A DNA stretch of 64,000 nt, from positions 1 through 64,000 of the forward strand of contig CAYVIN010000007.1 in assembly GCA_964451375.1 (NCBI GenBank). Direction: 5' to 3'. The notes below the pieces were generated by a model that did no database searches, was not told where the DNA came from, and saw only the letters and a list, made by a program, of their open reading frames with translations. The position numbers and the translations under genes are program-made. This stretch comes from JAGXQV01 sp964451375 (GTDB lineage Bacteria > Pseudomonadota > Gammaproteobacteria > Burkholderiales > Sulfuricellaceae). Below, piece after piece: positions 53,933-62,174 of this stretch. How positions within the stretch are numbered: position 1 is the stretch's first letter; every line of letters starts with the position of its first letter.

Positions 53933-56140
53933 TTACTCCGCACAGAGCGGGCAAGTCAGCACGAATTCCGCGCCATCGGAGACGTTACGCACGGCAATGC
54001 GACCACCCATGCTGTTCTCGATGATCATCTTGGTCATGTACAGGCCAATCCCGGAACCTTTTTCCTTGGTGGTGAAGTAGGGATCGAAAATCTTTGGCAG
54101 AACGTCGGCGGGAATCCCGCCGGCGTTGTCACGGATCGTCAAAGTCGCCATGCCGTCTTCCCGGGCGATGCGGATACTGATGACGCCGGCGGATTGGTTT
54201 TGCGCCTGCAAGGCTTCCTTTGCATTGTTGATGATATTCAGCAAGGCTTGGGAGAATTCATTGGGATAACCATGGGCTGAAACTGCCTCGGCAGTTTCCA
54301 CCTCGACAGTAATGTTGTGGGATTGAAATCCCGCCGAAACGATCGCCAACGCTTGCTCGACTGTTTCAGCCAGTTTGAAGCTGGACTTTTCCTTGTTAGG
54401 GCTAAAAAAGTTTCGGAAGTCGTCAATGGTATGGGACATGTTGTCGATCAACCGGTTGCCTACCGCGAGGTCGTCATCCAGTTTCTCCAGGGTAAGCTCG
54501 TTGAAGGCGTATTCGTCACGGATGTTCGCTAGCAGAATAGCCAAGGCATTCAGGGGTTGGCGCCATTGGTGGGCAATGTTGTGCACCATTTCACCCATCC
54601 CTGCCAGGCGCGATTGCTGAATGAGGAGATGGTCTTTTTCCCGGTTTTTCTTTACCTCTTCGTCAACGCGGGCCTCCAGATTCTGGTTGAGCAGGCGCAA
54701 TTCTCCCTCGATAGCGCGTGTCCGCGTCAGATCATGCAGAGCGGTCAGGATGCCGGTCACCGTGCCGGAATTATCGCGCAGGATTTTGACGGTAACTTCC
54801 ACCGGAAGCCTGGTCCAGTTGTGGTGGTGATCCGCCTCCATGGTAAAAAGCGCGTCGCACTTTTCTTCCTGCACCTGACAAACCGGACATTGCGAACCAT
54901 CGTATTCGGGATGGAGCAACTGCTTGATCGGCTTGCCGATGGCGGCAGCCGGTTCAAGCCCGGTCACCGCATAAAAGCGCCGGTTGGCACGTAACAAATG
55001 GCGATTCGCGTCGAGCAGATAGATCGCGTCTGCGAAAGCATCCATGGCCTGCGTCCATTCGGAGGCTTCGCGCTCAAGCGCCGCTTCGGCGCGCAAGCGA
55101 ACATCGAGCATTTCGTTGAATTCTTCCGCCACCTCGGCGATTTCCGGTGGCCCGGAGATGGGTACGCGCACTTCCGACTCGCCGTCGCGGATTGCTCTTG
55201 AAACCGAAGCAAGCGCCTGGATCGGATGTTCGATGCGACGCGCGACGAAAATCACCGCAATCAAAACGACGGCGAGGATGAGCGCTCCAATCAAACCGTT
55301 GCGCAGCAGGTTGGCATACATCTGCTCATAAACCACGCTGGCCGGGGTTCCCACGAAGACGTACCAGTCCAGGCCTTTGACGGGAACCACCGAGTACAGC
55401 CGTGGGGTGCCGTCCACCCCTATGCCCGAATATTCGCCATCCTTGACCATCAGCATTTTTTGGAAGACGGGGCGCTCATAAACGCTTTTCCCCACCCAAT
55501 TTTCCGTGTCCAGGTTACGCCAGACGAAGACCCCTTTGGCGGTAACGATACCGACCGTGGTGCCCGGCGAGAGAGGCGCACCGGACAGGTTTGGCTGATA
55601 CAGCGCAAGGTCGAGCGGCAAGCCGAGAAAACCGGTCTTCTTTCCGGCATCATCGCGGATCGGATAGGTCAGCACAGTGACCCAGCGACCGGTGATCGGC
55701 CCGAAGAAGGGGTCGCTGACGACCAGGTCGTTTTCCATCAGGGAACGCTTGAACCAGGGCGCTTGATCGACCATGACATTCTTTCCGCCAGGCTGGGGTA
55801 CGGCAGAGCAAATCGCCTCGCCGCGAATATCAATGGTGGTCATGTTGGCCGAGCGGGGAAACAACTCGTGGAACTCCCACAACACGGGGTCGCAGCGACT
55901 GCCGTTGACCGCGCGAATCAACGGACGCTTGCCCAACTGGATCAACAAATCGCGGTTGGTCGCCACCACGCGGCTGACATCGGCGGCGACGACAACCGCC
56001 AACACCCGCGCTGCGCTCCGTGCCTGGGCAACCCGTTGCTGGGCGTTGTTGTATATCGTGTAGGCGATGGCGGCAACCATCGGCAGAAGAACCGCCAATA
56101 CCAGCAGGAGGAGTTGTTTGCGAATCGACATGGTGCGCAT
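53933..56140 (-). CDS. dCache-HAMP-PAS sensor histidine kinase
   Basis: A 735-residue membrane kinase. A membrane helix (LLLLVLAVLLPMVAAIAYTI) is followed by a periplasmic double-Cache domain to about residue 275, a second helix (GLIGALILAVVLIAVIFVA), and HAMP. A PAS domain (DAFADAIYLLDANRHLLRAN, then CPVCQVQEEKC, a CxxC...C group that might bind metal) comes next. The H-box is EMVHNIAHQWRQPLNALAIL, the N-box is QALLNIINNAKEAL and the G-boxes are IRDNAGGIPADVL and KGSGIGLYMTKMII. It starts four bases after the porin stop; MSIRKQ at 56128 is an alternative start. No response regulator is adjacent. It probably senses a small ligand admitted by the porin. Confidence 0.92.
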   Translation of the reverse strand: MRTMSIRKQLLLLVLAVLLPMVAAIAYTIYNNAQQRVAQARSAARVLAVVVAADVSRVVATNRDLLIQLGKRPLIRAVNGSRCDPVLWEFHELFPRSANMTTIDIRGEAICSAVPQPGGKNVMVDQAPWFKRSLMENDLVVSDPFFGPITGRWVTVLTYPIRDDAGKKTGFLGLPLDLALYQPNLSGAPLSPGTTVGIVTAKGVFVWRNLDTENWVGKSVYERPVFQKMLMVKDGEYSGIGVDGTPRLYSVVPVKGLDWYVFVGTPASVVYEQMYANLLRNGLIGALILAVVLIAVIFVARRIEHPIQALASVSRAIRDGESEVRVPISGPPEIAEVAEEFNEMLDVRLRAEAALEREASEWTQAMDAFADAIYLLDANRHLLRANRRFYAVTGLEPAAAIGKPIKQLLHPEYDGSQCPVCQVQEEKCDALFTMEADHHHNWTRLPVEVTVKILRDNSGTVTGILTALHDLTRTRAIEGELRLLNQNLEARVDEEVKKNREKDHLLIQQSRLAGMGEMVHNIAHQWRQPLNALAILLANIRDEYAFNELTLEKLDDDLAVGNRLIDNMSHTIDDFRNFFSPNKEKSSFKLAETVEQALAIVSAGFQSHNITVEVETAEAVSAHGYPNEFSQALLNIINNAKEALQAQNQSAGVISIRIAREDGMATLTIRDNAGGIPADVLPKIFDPYFTTKEKGSGIGLYMTKMIIENSMGGRIAVRNVSDGAEFVLTCPLCAE

Positions 56141-56144
56141 GGCG

Positions 56145-57517
56145 TCAGAATACGTAAGTGATTTGCACGCTAAGCCGATTACCCAGCGTGTCGCCGATCA
56201 GGGCGGCGTTATTGAGCTGAACCTGCTGCGCCTGCGCGCTGCCTGAGAAGCCAGCCGCGTTGGGGTAAGGCGCTTTAAGGGTGCGGAACTCATAATTCAC
56301 TGCCAGGCGGGCTTTTGGATGAAAGAAATATTGCGCTCCCAGTGTCCAGGTGGTGAAGCGACGCTCGTCGAATGGCGAATTGGTCAACCGGTCGAGACGG
56401 TCGTAGCGCACGTCCACCTCCCATTGAGGGGCGAATTTCCAACCGGCTTCCAGATAATAGCCGTCCGCTTTGTTGCTGCTCTCCAGCGCCACCAGCGTGA
56501 CCGGCTCGAAAGCGCTGCCCCCGCCATCGTTGAAAGGCGGGGTCGGGCCGATGAAAATCATCCCGCGACCGCGTAGATATTCCCCAGAAACGCGCCAGGG
56601 ATTCTTCAGATAACGGAAGCCCACGCCTTCCCGCACACGATTGTAAGCACCTCCGGCAAAATCGCGTTGCCCTTCCTGACGCCAGATATAGATTGATGCA
56701 TCCTCGCGACGTGCGCCTTTCCCGTCAAAAACGTAAGCGGCGCGCAAATGTGCCGTCGCATCGCGATGTCCGTCATCGCCGCTGAAATTGATGCCATTGC
56801 CGGTACCCAACATGACGGCGTATGAATACTCCCACGGCCCGTTGCGGAACCAGCTGAAGAGTTCCACGCCCAAATCCTGAAAACCGGAAACCGCACCGTC
56901 TAGTCTGGCGCTCGCCAGCGGCACCCCCAGCACCGGCGCGGTCGCGCGCGAAGTGCTGTAGGGTTTGACGAAGCGCTCGTTGAGCAGATTGTCGGTGGCA
57001 TTGGTGAAATTGATGTAATCCAGCGTCTGGATCCCCTGGAAAGCCTCCTCGCCGAGCGGCAGGCGTCCCAGGCCGACGCGAACGCGCATGGCGGGGAGGT
57101 AATTGAAGGTGATTGAGGCATCGGTCAGCACCGCGCGGCGTTCGCGGGTCAGGCCGTTATTGCCAAGCTCGGCCAGCAGAAAATAGTTGATTTTGCCGCC
57201 ACTACCCGGCACGACGCCGCGTACGCCGGGGCGAGCCCGGAAAACTTGTGCTTGATCTTCGTGTTGATAGTCCGGTGCAACCAAATTGAACAGGGCATCC
57301 TGACCATTGTAGGATTTCAAGGCGGCGGGCGCAGCGAGGCCTTGGACAGCATGACCTTCGTTACGAACGTACTGGGGTGGGGCTGGATAAATCCCCATAT
57401 CGTATAGGCCGGCGCTTCGGGCTGCTCGCTGTTTTGCAGTTCCAGCCAATTTGCGGCACCTGCCCAGGATGCCGGCAAGATAGCCAGCAACAGGGCCGCG
57501 ACAATCCGCGTATTCAT
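56145..57517 (-). pseudogene. Outer-membrane porin-like protein, one-base frameshift near N terminus
   Basis: A signal peptide (MNTRIVAALLLAILPASWAG, ATG at 57517 behind GGAGGTGG) and the first ~45 residues (AYTIWGFIQP) are in one frame. The remaining ~415 residues (QYVRNEGHAVQGLAAPAALK onward) are in another. The frames join at C4-A-C4 (plus-strand GGGGTGGGG, 57374-57382). One more base there gives QPHPQYVRNEG. The body is beta-rich with alternating aromatic strands and ends in the outer-membrane signature (LSVQITYVF, terminal Phe). It resembles phosphate/alkane-type porins (OprP/OprO-like) only loosely. It is followed by the dCache kinase, probably in one operon. Confidence 0.8.
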
Positions 57518-57554
57518 CGCCACCTCCGCCACACTTTTGTTATTGTCGAAACTG

Positions 57555-57560
57555 ATTATA
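57555..57560 (-). promoter_or_regulatory. Candidate -10 element of the porin operon
   Basis: A perfect TATAAT on the minus strand lies about 38 bases upstream of the porin ATG. The -35 is poor (CATACT at 17 bases), so activation by a regulator would be expected. Confidence 0.4.
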
Positions 57561-57800
57561 GTTCTTGCGGATTGGAGAGTATGCAAAATGCGATTTTGCG
57601 GGCTGTTTTCCTGCCACTGGAGATGGTTCGCTCAAGGCCACCGAAGAAGGCTGGGCGGAATGTCCCGGCCCGCCAGGCCGATTCTTTAAATGCGCATTGT
57701 TGACTAGACTGCCCGCCCGGTCATTTCCGGGTTGGCGCCGGCAGCACATTTCACCCGCTGAAGATGCGATGAAGCGCGGCGGATTCAGCTATTTCAAGGT

Positions 57801-58247
57801 CTACCGCGTCCGAAAACTCATATGACACGCCACGCAGCTTTGCGTGACTGCTTGCAACGCGGCCAGCGATTTGGCGGGGTCGCCTTCCTTGGCGGTTTTG
57901 GCGAACTGGGTCGCGGCGCCGTGCATTCCCCAACCAAGCTGGCGCATGGCTTCCGGCATGAAACGTCCCGGCCCCTGGCCGCGTAGCGCTACCCGGTATT
58001 TGCCCATGGTACTTTCGCCCATGCGTTTTTCGGCGGTTTCACCGGCATCCGCCCATTTACCTTCGGCGGCGTAACCGAGAATTTCGTTGAGCGCCGCCAG
58101 ATGATCGAGCATGTCGGCGCGTTGTGCGGCTTGCGCCGGGGCGGGCATGGTCACCAGTTGACGATGATCTTCAGGCACGGCTTGCTGGCTTTGCGCGACG
58201 GCGCACGGCGCGAGTATGACGAGCAGTATAAAAACGGCTTTTTTCAT
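57801..58247 (-). CDS. Small secreted c-type cytochrome (cytochrome c'-like)
   Basis: A 148-residue exported protein. The signal peptide is residues 1-18 (MKKAVFILLVILAPCAVA). A helical body includes DMLDHLAALNEILGYAAEGK and KYRVALRGQGPGRFMPEAMR. The heme-binding motif C-V-A-C-H lies near the C terminus (SCVACHMSFRTR), the placement typical of cytochrome c' four-helix bundles. It may carry electrons or bind NO in the periplasm. A partial copy of its 3' end lies 4.1 kb away at 53691. It is followed upstream by ubiA on the same strand. Confidence 0.88.
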   Translation of the reverse strand: MKKAVFILLVILAPCAVAQSQQAVPEDHRQLVTMPAPAQAAQRADMLDHLAALNEILGYAAEGKWADAGETAEKRMGESTMGKYRVALRGQGPGRFMPEAMRQLGWGMHGAATQFAKTAKEGDPAKSLAALQAVTQSCVACHMSFRTR

Positions 58248-58259
58248 GATCTTCCCCTT

Positions 58260-59123
58260 TCAGGCAAACCAGTAATCCAGCGCCAGCCCGCCGAACACCG
58301 CCGCGCCGAACCAGTTGTTGTGCAAGAACGCCTTGAAACATTTGGCGCGTTCGCGACCCCTGATCAATGTGTAGTGATACAGCGCGATACCTGCCGCGAT
58401 GCCCAGCCCGGCGAAATACAGCCAGCGGAATTGCAGGGTGTGGCCGATCCACCCGAGTATCCCGAGGGTGGCGGCGTAACACCCCATCACCGCTGCGATG
58501 TCGAAACGCCCGAAGGTGATCGCGGAGGTCTTGATGCCGATTTTCAGGTCGTCGTCGCGGTCCACCAGAGCATATTCGGTGTCGTAGGCGACCGCCCAGA
58601 ACACGTTGGCGGCGAGGAGTTGCCAGGCCAGCGGCGGCACCGTGCCGGTCTGCGCGGCGAACGCCATGGGAATGCCGAAGCCGAAGGCGACGCCCAGATA
58701 CGCCTGGGGTATCGCGAAAAAACGTTTGGTAAACGGGTAGCTGGCGGCGAGGAATAACGCGGCGAAGGAATATTGCAGGGTCAGGCGATTCAGCGGCAGG
58801 ATCAGCAGGAACGCCAGCAGGGTCAGTACACCGGCCACCGCCAGGGCTTCCCTGCCGCTCACCAGACCGGCGGCGAGCGGGCGATTTTTGGTGCGCTCGA
58901 CGTGAGGGTCGAAATTGCGGTCGGCGTAATCGTTCATCACGCAGCCGGCGGAACGCATCAGCACCGTGCCGAGCGCGAATATCCACACTACCGGCCACTG
59001 AGGATGACCGCCGGAAGACAGCCACAGCGCCCACAAGGTGGGCCACAGCAGGAGCAGGATGCCGATGGGTTTGTCGAGGCGCATCAGCCGTTCGTAAAGG
59101 GACAGGCGTTCCTTCCAGTTCAT
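58260..59123 (-). CDS. ubiA: 4-hydroxybenzoate octaprenyltransferase
   Basis: A 287-residue membrane prenyltransferase that attaches the isoprenoid tail in ubiquinone synthesis. The two Mg-diphosphate motifs are visible: GCVMNDYADRNFDPHVERT (NDxxDxxxD) and AYDTEYALVDRDDDLKIG (DxxxD). The start MNWKERLSLYERLMRLDKPI at ATG 59123 overlaps the ubiC stop by four bases. Eight to nine membrane helices are present. The frame remains open further upstream, but only as a shadow of ubiC. Confidence 0.97.
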   Translation of the reverse strand: MNWKERLSLYERLMRLDKPIGILLLLWPTLWALWLSSGGHPQWPVVWIFALGTVLMRSAGCVMNDYADRNFDPHVERTKNRPLAAGLVSGREALAVAGVLTLLAFLLILPLNRLTLQYSFAALFLAASYPFTKRFFAIPQAYLGVAFGFGIPMAFAAQTGTVPPLAWQLLAANVFWAVAYDTEYALVDRDDDLKIGIKTSAITFGRFDIAAVMGCYAATLGILGWIGHTLQFRWLYFAGLGIAAGIALYHYTLIRGRERAKCFKAFLHNNWFGAAVFGGLALDYWFA

Positions 59124-59653
59124 CGCGGCAATTCCTGAATGGCGGGGAGAAACACTTCCGTCACCTGGATGGCGCGGTGTTGCAGGATAAAGGTCGAACG
59201 CCGCGCCCACAGGGTGGACGGTGGATTTTCCAGATGCCGGCAGGCGCGCCGGTACAGCCAGTGACGCGCGCGCAATTTCTTGAACTGGAGCGGCGCGCGC
59301 CTTACCTGGGGATCGCGGAACAATACGTCGCCCAGCGGACGCCCGCCGAGTTTGCGCAACTGCCCCCAGCGCCCGCGCAGGCTGGCGAAAGGCAGCACGC
59401 TGTGGGCATACACCAGCGGCGTCTCGCCGCAATACAGGAAGACCTCGCGCAACAAGGCGCGCTGCGGATGAAGCGCCACCCCTTCGACCGCCGACCAGCC
59501 TTCCTCGACGCGCACCTCGCGCACCCCGAAAGCGGCGCATCGCGCCACGATACGGCGCGTCAGTGAACCCTGGTCAAGCAGCCAGGGGCGGTAAGCGCCG
59601 ACATTCTGGCGTAGACGGCTTTGCCAGGCGGGAGGATAGAAGCAGATTTTCAT
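59120..59653 (-). CDS. ubiC: Chorismate lyase
   Basis: A 177-residue enzyme that converts chorismate to 4-hydroxybenzoate and pyruvate, feeding UbiA directly. Family features are RPWLLDQGSLTRRIVARCAA, the catalytic-arginine region EEGWSAVEGVALHPQRALLR, EVFLYCGETPLVYAHSVLP, and a conserved acidic ending EVFLPAIQELPR. The ATG at 59653 is the first start. The ubiC-ubiA overlap indicates one transcript. Confidence 0.94.
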   Translation of the reverse strand: MKICFYPPAWQSRLRQNVGAYRPWLLDQGSLTRRIVARCAAFGVREVRVEEGWSAVEGVALHPQRALLREVFLYCGETPLVYAHSVLPFASLRGRWGQLRKLGGRPLGDVLFRDPQVRRAPLQFKKLRARHWLYRRACRHLENPPSTLWARRSTFILQHRAIQVTEVFLPAIQELPR

Positions 59654-59662
59654 GGAAGTGGG

Positions 59663-59965
59663 ATTATCCTATATTCCTCAGTTGAACGGGTTGGAGTGTG
59701 CGGTTTTCAGGGTGTAGGGCAAGGCGCGACGACGAGTAATGGCTATTCCATTGCGAGGAGGAGTACCCGTAAAGGGCATCACCGCCATTGTAATCCGGCT
59801 AAAGCCGGAACAATGGCGCGACAACGCAGCCATGCGCCCTGAAAACCGTGCAATCCGGCCCGTAGCGCTCTCACCAAACGGGTGAAACGCAAATATAGAA
59901 CAAAGCAATTTAGAATCAACCGCCTACCCCCTTCGGCAAGCGGTCAACTGAGGAATATAGGATTA
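59663..59965. mobile_element. MITE-like element with 20-bp terminal inverted repeats
   Basis: About 300 bases bounded by a perfect inverted repeat: ATCCTATATTCCTCAGTTGA at 59666-59685 and its complement at 59944-59963. ATTA stands at both outer edges (59663-59666, 59962-59965), a possible target duplication that overlaps the repeat ends. A second inner pair (GGTTTTCAGGG near 59702 and CCCTGAAAACC near 59838) and a small CCGGCTAAAGCCGG hairpin lie inside. No transposase frame fits, so it would be non-autonomous. Confidence 0.75.
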
Positions 59966-60007
59966 CGCCGGTTTTTCGGGCCTTGGCGCAAAGCGCGCGT
60001 TATCCGA

Positions 60008-60182
60008 CCAGGGCAATCGCACTATGTGGAAGAAAGGCGGATTTCGCGCTTTGACCAACCCGCCTCCCCCTTTGCAAAGGGGGATTGAGGGGGATTTCAG
60101 CGGTGGCGGCAATTCCACCTTGGGCGAAATCCCCCTACCCCCCATTTCCAAAGGGCGGAACCACATAGTGCGATTGCCCTGG
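60008..60182. repeat. Inverted-repeat element with a CCCCCTTTGCAAAGGGGGATT core
   Basis: A perfect 22-base inverted repeat (first bases CCAGGGCAATCGCACTATGT at 60008-60029, complement at 60161-60182) flanks a core. The core holds CCCCCTTTGCAAAGGGGG and two GGGGGATTT/AAATCCCCC arms. The core word is a dispersed repeat common in many proteobacteria. The right arm touches the stop of the RelE-like gene. Confidence 0.7.
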
Positions 60183-60467
60183 TTATCCGGCTTCGCGCTG
60201 GCGGCGGATTGCCAGCACCGTCGCCACATCCGCCTGGGCGTCGTAGGAATACAGCGCCACGTAGCCACTCCGTCCGCGCGAAATCAATAATTCGCGATAA
60301 CCATGATCGCCTTTGCGCCCAACCAGCGGATGATTTTTCAAAACAGCCAGTCCATCCAGGATCAATTCGCCAGTCGCTACAGCGGCTTCCGGTCAGGACT
60401 CCCGCAGAAAGTCGGAAAGGCGCTCGATATCCCGGAACGCTCGTGGGGCGAAAACCAGACGGGTCAA
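60183..60467 (-). pseudogene. RelE/ParE-type toxin with an in-frame TGA
   Basis: A 95-codon frame starting at a TTG (60465-60467) that overlaps the antitoxin stop. It reads LTRLVFAPRAFRDIERLSDF and then LRES before TGA (60393-60395), then PEAAVATGELILDGLAVLKN, HPLVGRKG, YRELLISRGRSGYVALYSYD and a basic end. This is a complete RelE/ParE fold split by one stop at codon 25. CGA to TGA is the simplest explanation. No SECIS-like hairpin follows the TGA, so Sec insertion is unlikely although the machinery exists in this genome. Confidence 0.75.
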
Positions 60468-60745
60468 GGTTTTACCGGGTCAGGAGACGCGGGGCGATTG
60501 CCGGCCAGCTTGTCGCGAAGATAGGCAAACACCTCGTCGGCATCGTTAACCAGCCCGTATTCCGCAACCTCCTGCTCCGCCAGCCGCGCCGAGGCAACGA
60601 AATCCTCGCGCCGCTCGAACAAATCGGCCTGGGCAGTCAGCGCTTCGACCATGAAAGCATGGGGGGTTTTGCCGGAAATTTCGGCGGCGGAAGCAATCCG
60701 CGCCTTGAGTTCAGCGGGCAGCTTCAAGGAAGTGGTAGCGGTCAT
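60464..60745 (-). CDS. RHH/CopG-like antitoxin
   Basis: A 93-residue antitoxin. The N-terminal ribbon-helix-helix-like part is TTSLKLPAELKARIASAAEI followed by SGKTPHAFMVEALTAQADLF, and the C-terminal part is acidic and helical (ARLAEQEVAEYGLVNDADEV). It precedes and overlaps the RelE-like toxin gene, the standard layout. With the toxin broken, the antitoxin may be a relic or may still act as a repressor. Confidence 0.85.
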   Translation of the reverse strand: MTATTSLKLPAELKARIASAAEISGKTPHAFMVEALTAQADLFERREDFVASARLAEQEVAEYGLVNDADEVFAYLRDKLAGNRPASPDPVKP

Positions 60746-60909
60746 TTTTTGCCCTCCCGGTCAGACAAGAAGGGAGCACCAAAGTAGCACCCGGAAAGCG
60801 GCTAGTCAATTTTGGCGGGGGGCAACAAGGAAAAAGGTTTGGGGGAAGGGCGCGATGTTTCGGCAGCAATTTATTTGCTGCACATACATCTGTAATTGGC
60901 GAGGCCAAC

Positions 60910-61284
60910 ATGGCAAACATACTGATTGTCGATGATTCGGATACGGTAAGAACGCAGCTTAAAAACGATCTGGCAAACGAAGGACACGCCACCTTCGAGG
61001 CGTGTAATGGTTTGGAGGGATTGAAACTGGTGGAGGAAAACGCCACCGACATCGACTTGATCATCTGCGATGTCAACATGCCCGAAATGGACGGATTGAC
61101 GATGTGCCGCGAACTCCACAAAACCCCGAACAAAATCCGGGTGATCATGCTGACCACCCAGACCAGCGCCGAAATGAAGGCCGAGGGCAAGGAATCCGGG
61201 GTGATCGCCTGGGTGGTGAAACCCTATGAGAAGAAAAAACTGATGGGCGGCGTCGCCAAGGTTCTGGCGCAACCGCGTTGTTGA
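60910..61284 (+). CDS. CheY-like single-domain response regulator
   Basis: A 124-residue receiver domain without an output domain. The acidic pocket is ILIVDDSDTVRT, the phosphoacceptor Asp is in LIICDVNMPEMDGLTMC, the switch Thr is in VIMLTTQTSAEM, and the conserved Lys is in WVVKPYEKKKLMGGV. It could act in chemotaxis or in a relay with one of the orphan kinases here. A short hairpin GCAGCAA/TTGCTGC (60863-60881) lies before the start. It converges on the PilZ gene with one base between the stops. Confidence 0.93.
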   Translation: MANILIVDDSDTVRTQLKNDLANEGHATFEACNGLEGLKLVEENATDIDLIICDVNMPEMDGLTMCRELHKTPNKIRVIMLTTQTSAEMKAEGKESGVIAWVVKPYEKKKLMGGVAKVLAQPRC

Positions 61285-61285
61285 A

Positions 61286-62161
61286 TTACACCACAAACCC
61301 CTCTGCGATGCGTTGATAAACCAGGCAACGCAGGCGCAGTTCGTCGTTTTCCGGGACTTCGAGGAATTCCACGCCGTGTTCGGTCATCGCGGGTTGGCGG
61401 TTTCCCCGCCGCACTTTCATGATCCGCGCAAGCAGGGAAAAATCATGATGGTAGCCGTCGGCTTCGGTGTGGAATATCACCTTGATGGTGGAGCCTTCCA
61501 CGCCCAGCGGCGTGGCGGCGTTGACGCAAGCGCCGGTGGCGCTGAGATTGGCCAGGGTCGCGCCGCACATGCCGCCATCGTTTTCCACGCTACACGGCAT
61601 TTCCGCCTTGGCCCACGGCGCTTTTCGCAAATGCTGGCGCATCACCCTGGCGGGATAGGACAGATGCAGGTAAGGCGCGGGCCGGTCGCACACCTTGACG
61701 ATTTCCGAGGAGAAACGATAGATGTTGCGTCCGGTGATCATCCGCACTTCGACCAGTTCGCCTTCCGCCAGCGCCGCGAGTTGGCGGTGTATGCGCGGAA
61801 TCGTGACGAGGATGCTGGTATCGCGGATATAGCCCACCAGACGGGTAAAATAATAGGGCTGACCGGTGCGCCCGATCATGTGTAATTGCACGACTTCCCA
61901 CATTTGCGGCTTGATGCCTTCGGGCGGAAACATGGCTTCCGGTGGAAAATCTTCCTGCAAGTCCCCCGCCGAAAATTCCTCGACCGGCGTTCCCACCTCC
62001 CCCACATAGCCTTCCGGCGCACGGAACAATCCCTCCAGCGGATAACCGGCAGGCAAGGTTTCACCGGCGCGGAACAGGAGATGCCCGCCTTCGTCGTACA
62101 AGCCCTCGCGCAAAGGTTGGCCGGGTTCAGCATCCTCGGGGGTGAGTGGCAGCAGATTCAT
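61286..62161 (-). CDS. PilZ-domain c-di-GMP-binding protein (YcgR-like)
   Basis: A 291-residue cytoplasmic protein. The middle has a YcgR_2-like fold (EVVQLHMIGRTGQPYYFTRL, IRDTSILVTIPRIHRQLAAL). The C-terminal PilZ domain has the c-di-GMP motif RxxxR (RQHLRKAPW) and the matching NLSATGACVN. The N-terminal ~90 residues are acidic and Pro/Glu-rich, without a known fold. YcgR proteins act as flagellar brakes. With the HD-GYP protein at 40564 this shows c-di-GMP signalling in the organism. The ATG at 62161 is chosen because the frame upstream only shadows recG. Confidence 0.87.
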   Translation of the reverse strand: MNLLPLTPEDAEPGQPLREGLYDEGGHLLFRAGETLPAGYPLEGLFRAPEGYVGEVGTPVEEFSAGDLQEDFPPEAMFPPEGIKPQMWEVVQLHMIGRTGQPYYFTRLVGYIRDTSILVTIPRIHRQLAALAEGELVEVRMITGRNIYRFSSEIVKVCDRPAPYLHLSYPARVMRQHLRKAPWAKAEMPCSVENDGGMCGATLANLSATGACVNAATPLGVEGSTIKVIFHTEADGYHHDFSLLARIMKVRRGNRQPAMTEHGVEFLEVPENDELRLRCLVYQRIAEGFVV

Positions 62162-62174
62162 TAAGTAAGCCTCA

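Noticed and set aside
59663..60182. CRISPR-like repeats
   Set aside because: The repeats are inverted pairs, not regularly spaced direct repeats, and no cas gene is present.
60393..60395. TGA in the RelE-like gene as a second selenocysteine codon
   Set aside because: No SECIS-like hairpin follows, and the residue is not in a redox context. A nonsense mutation is simpler.
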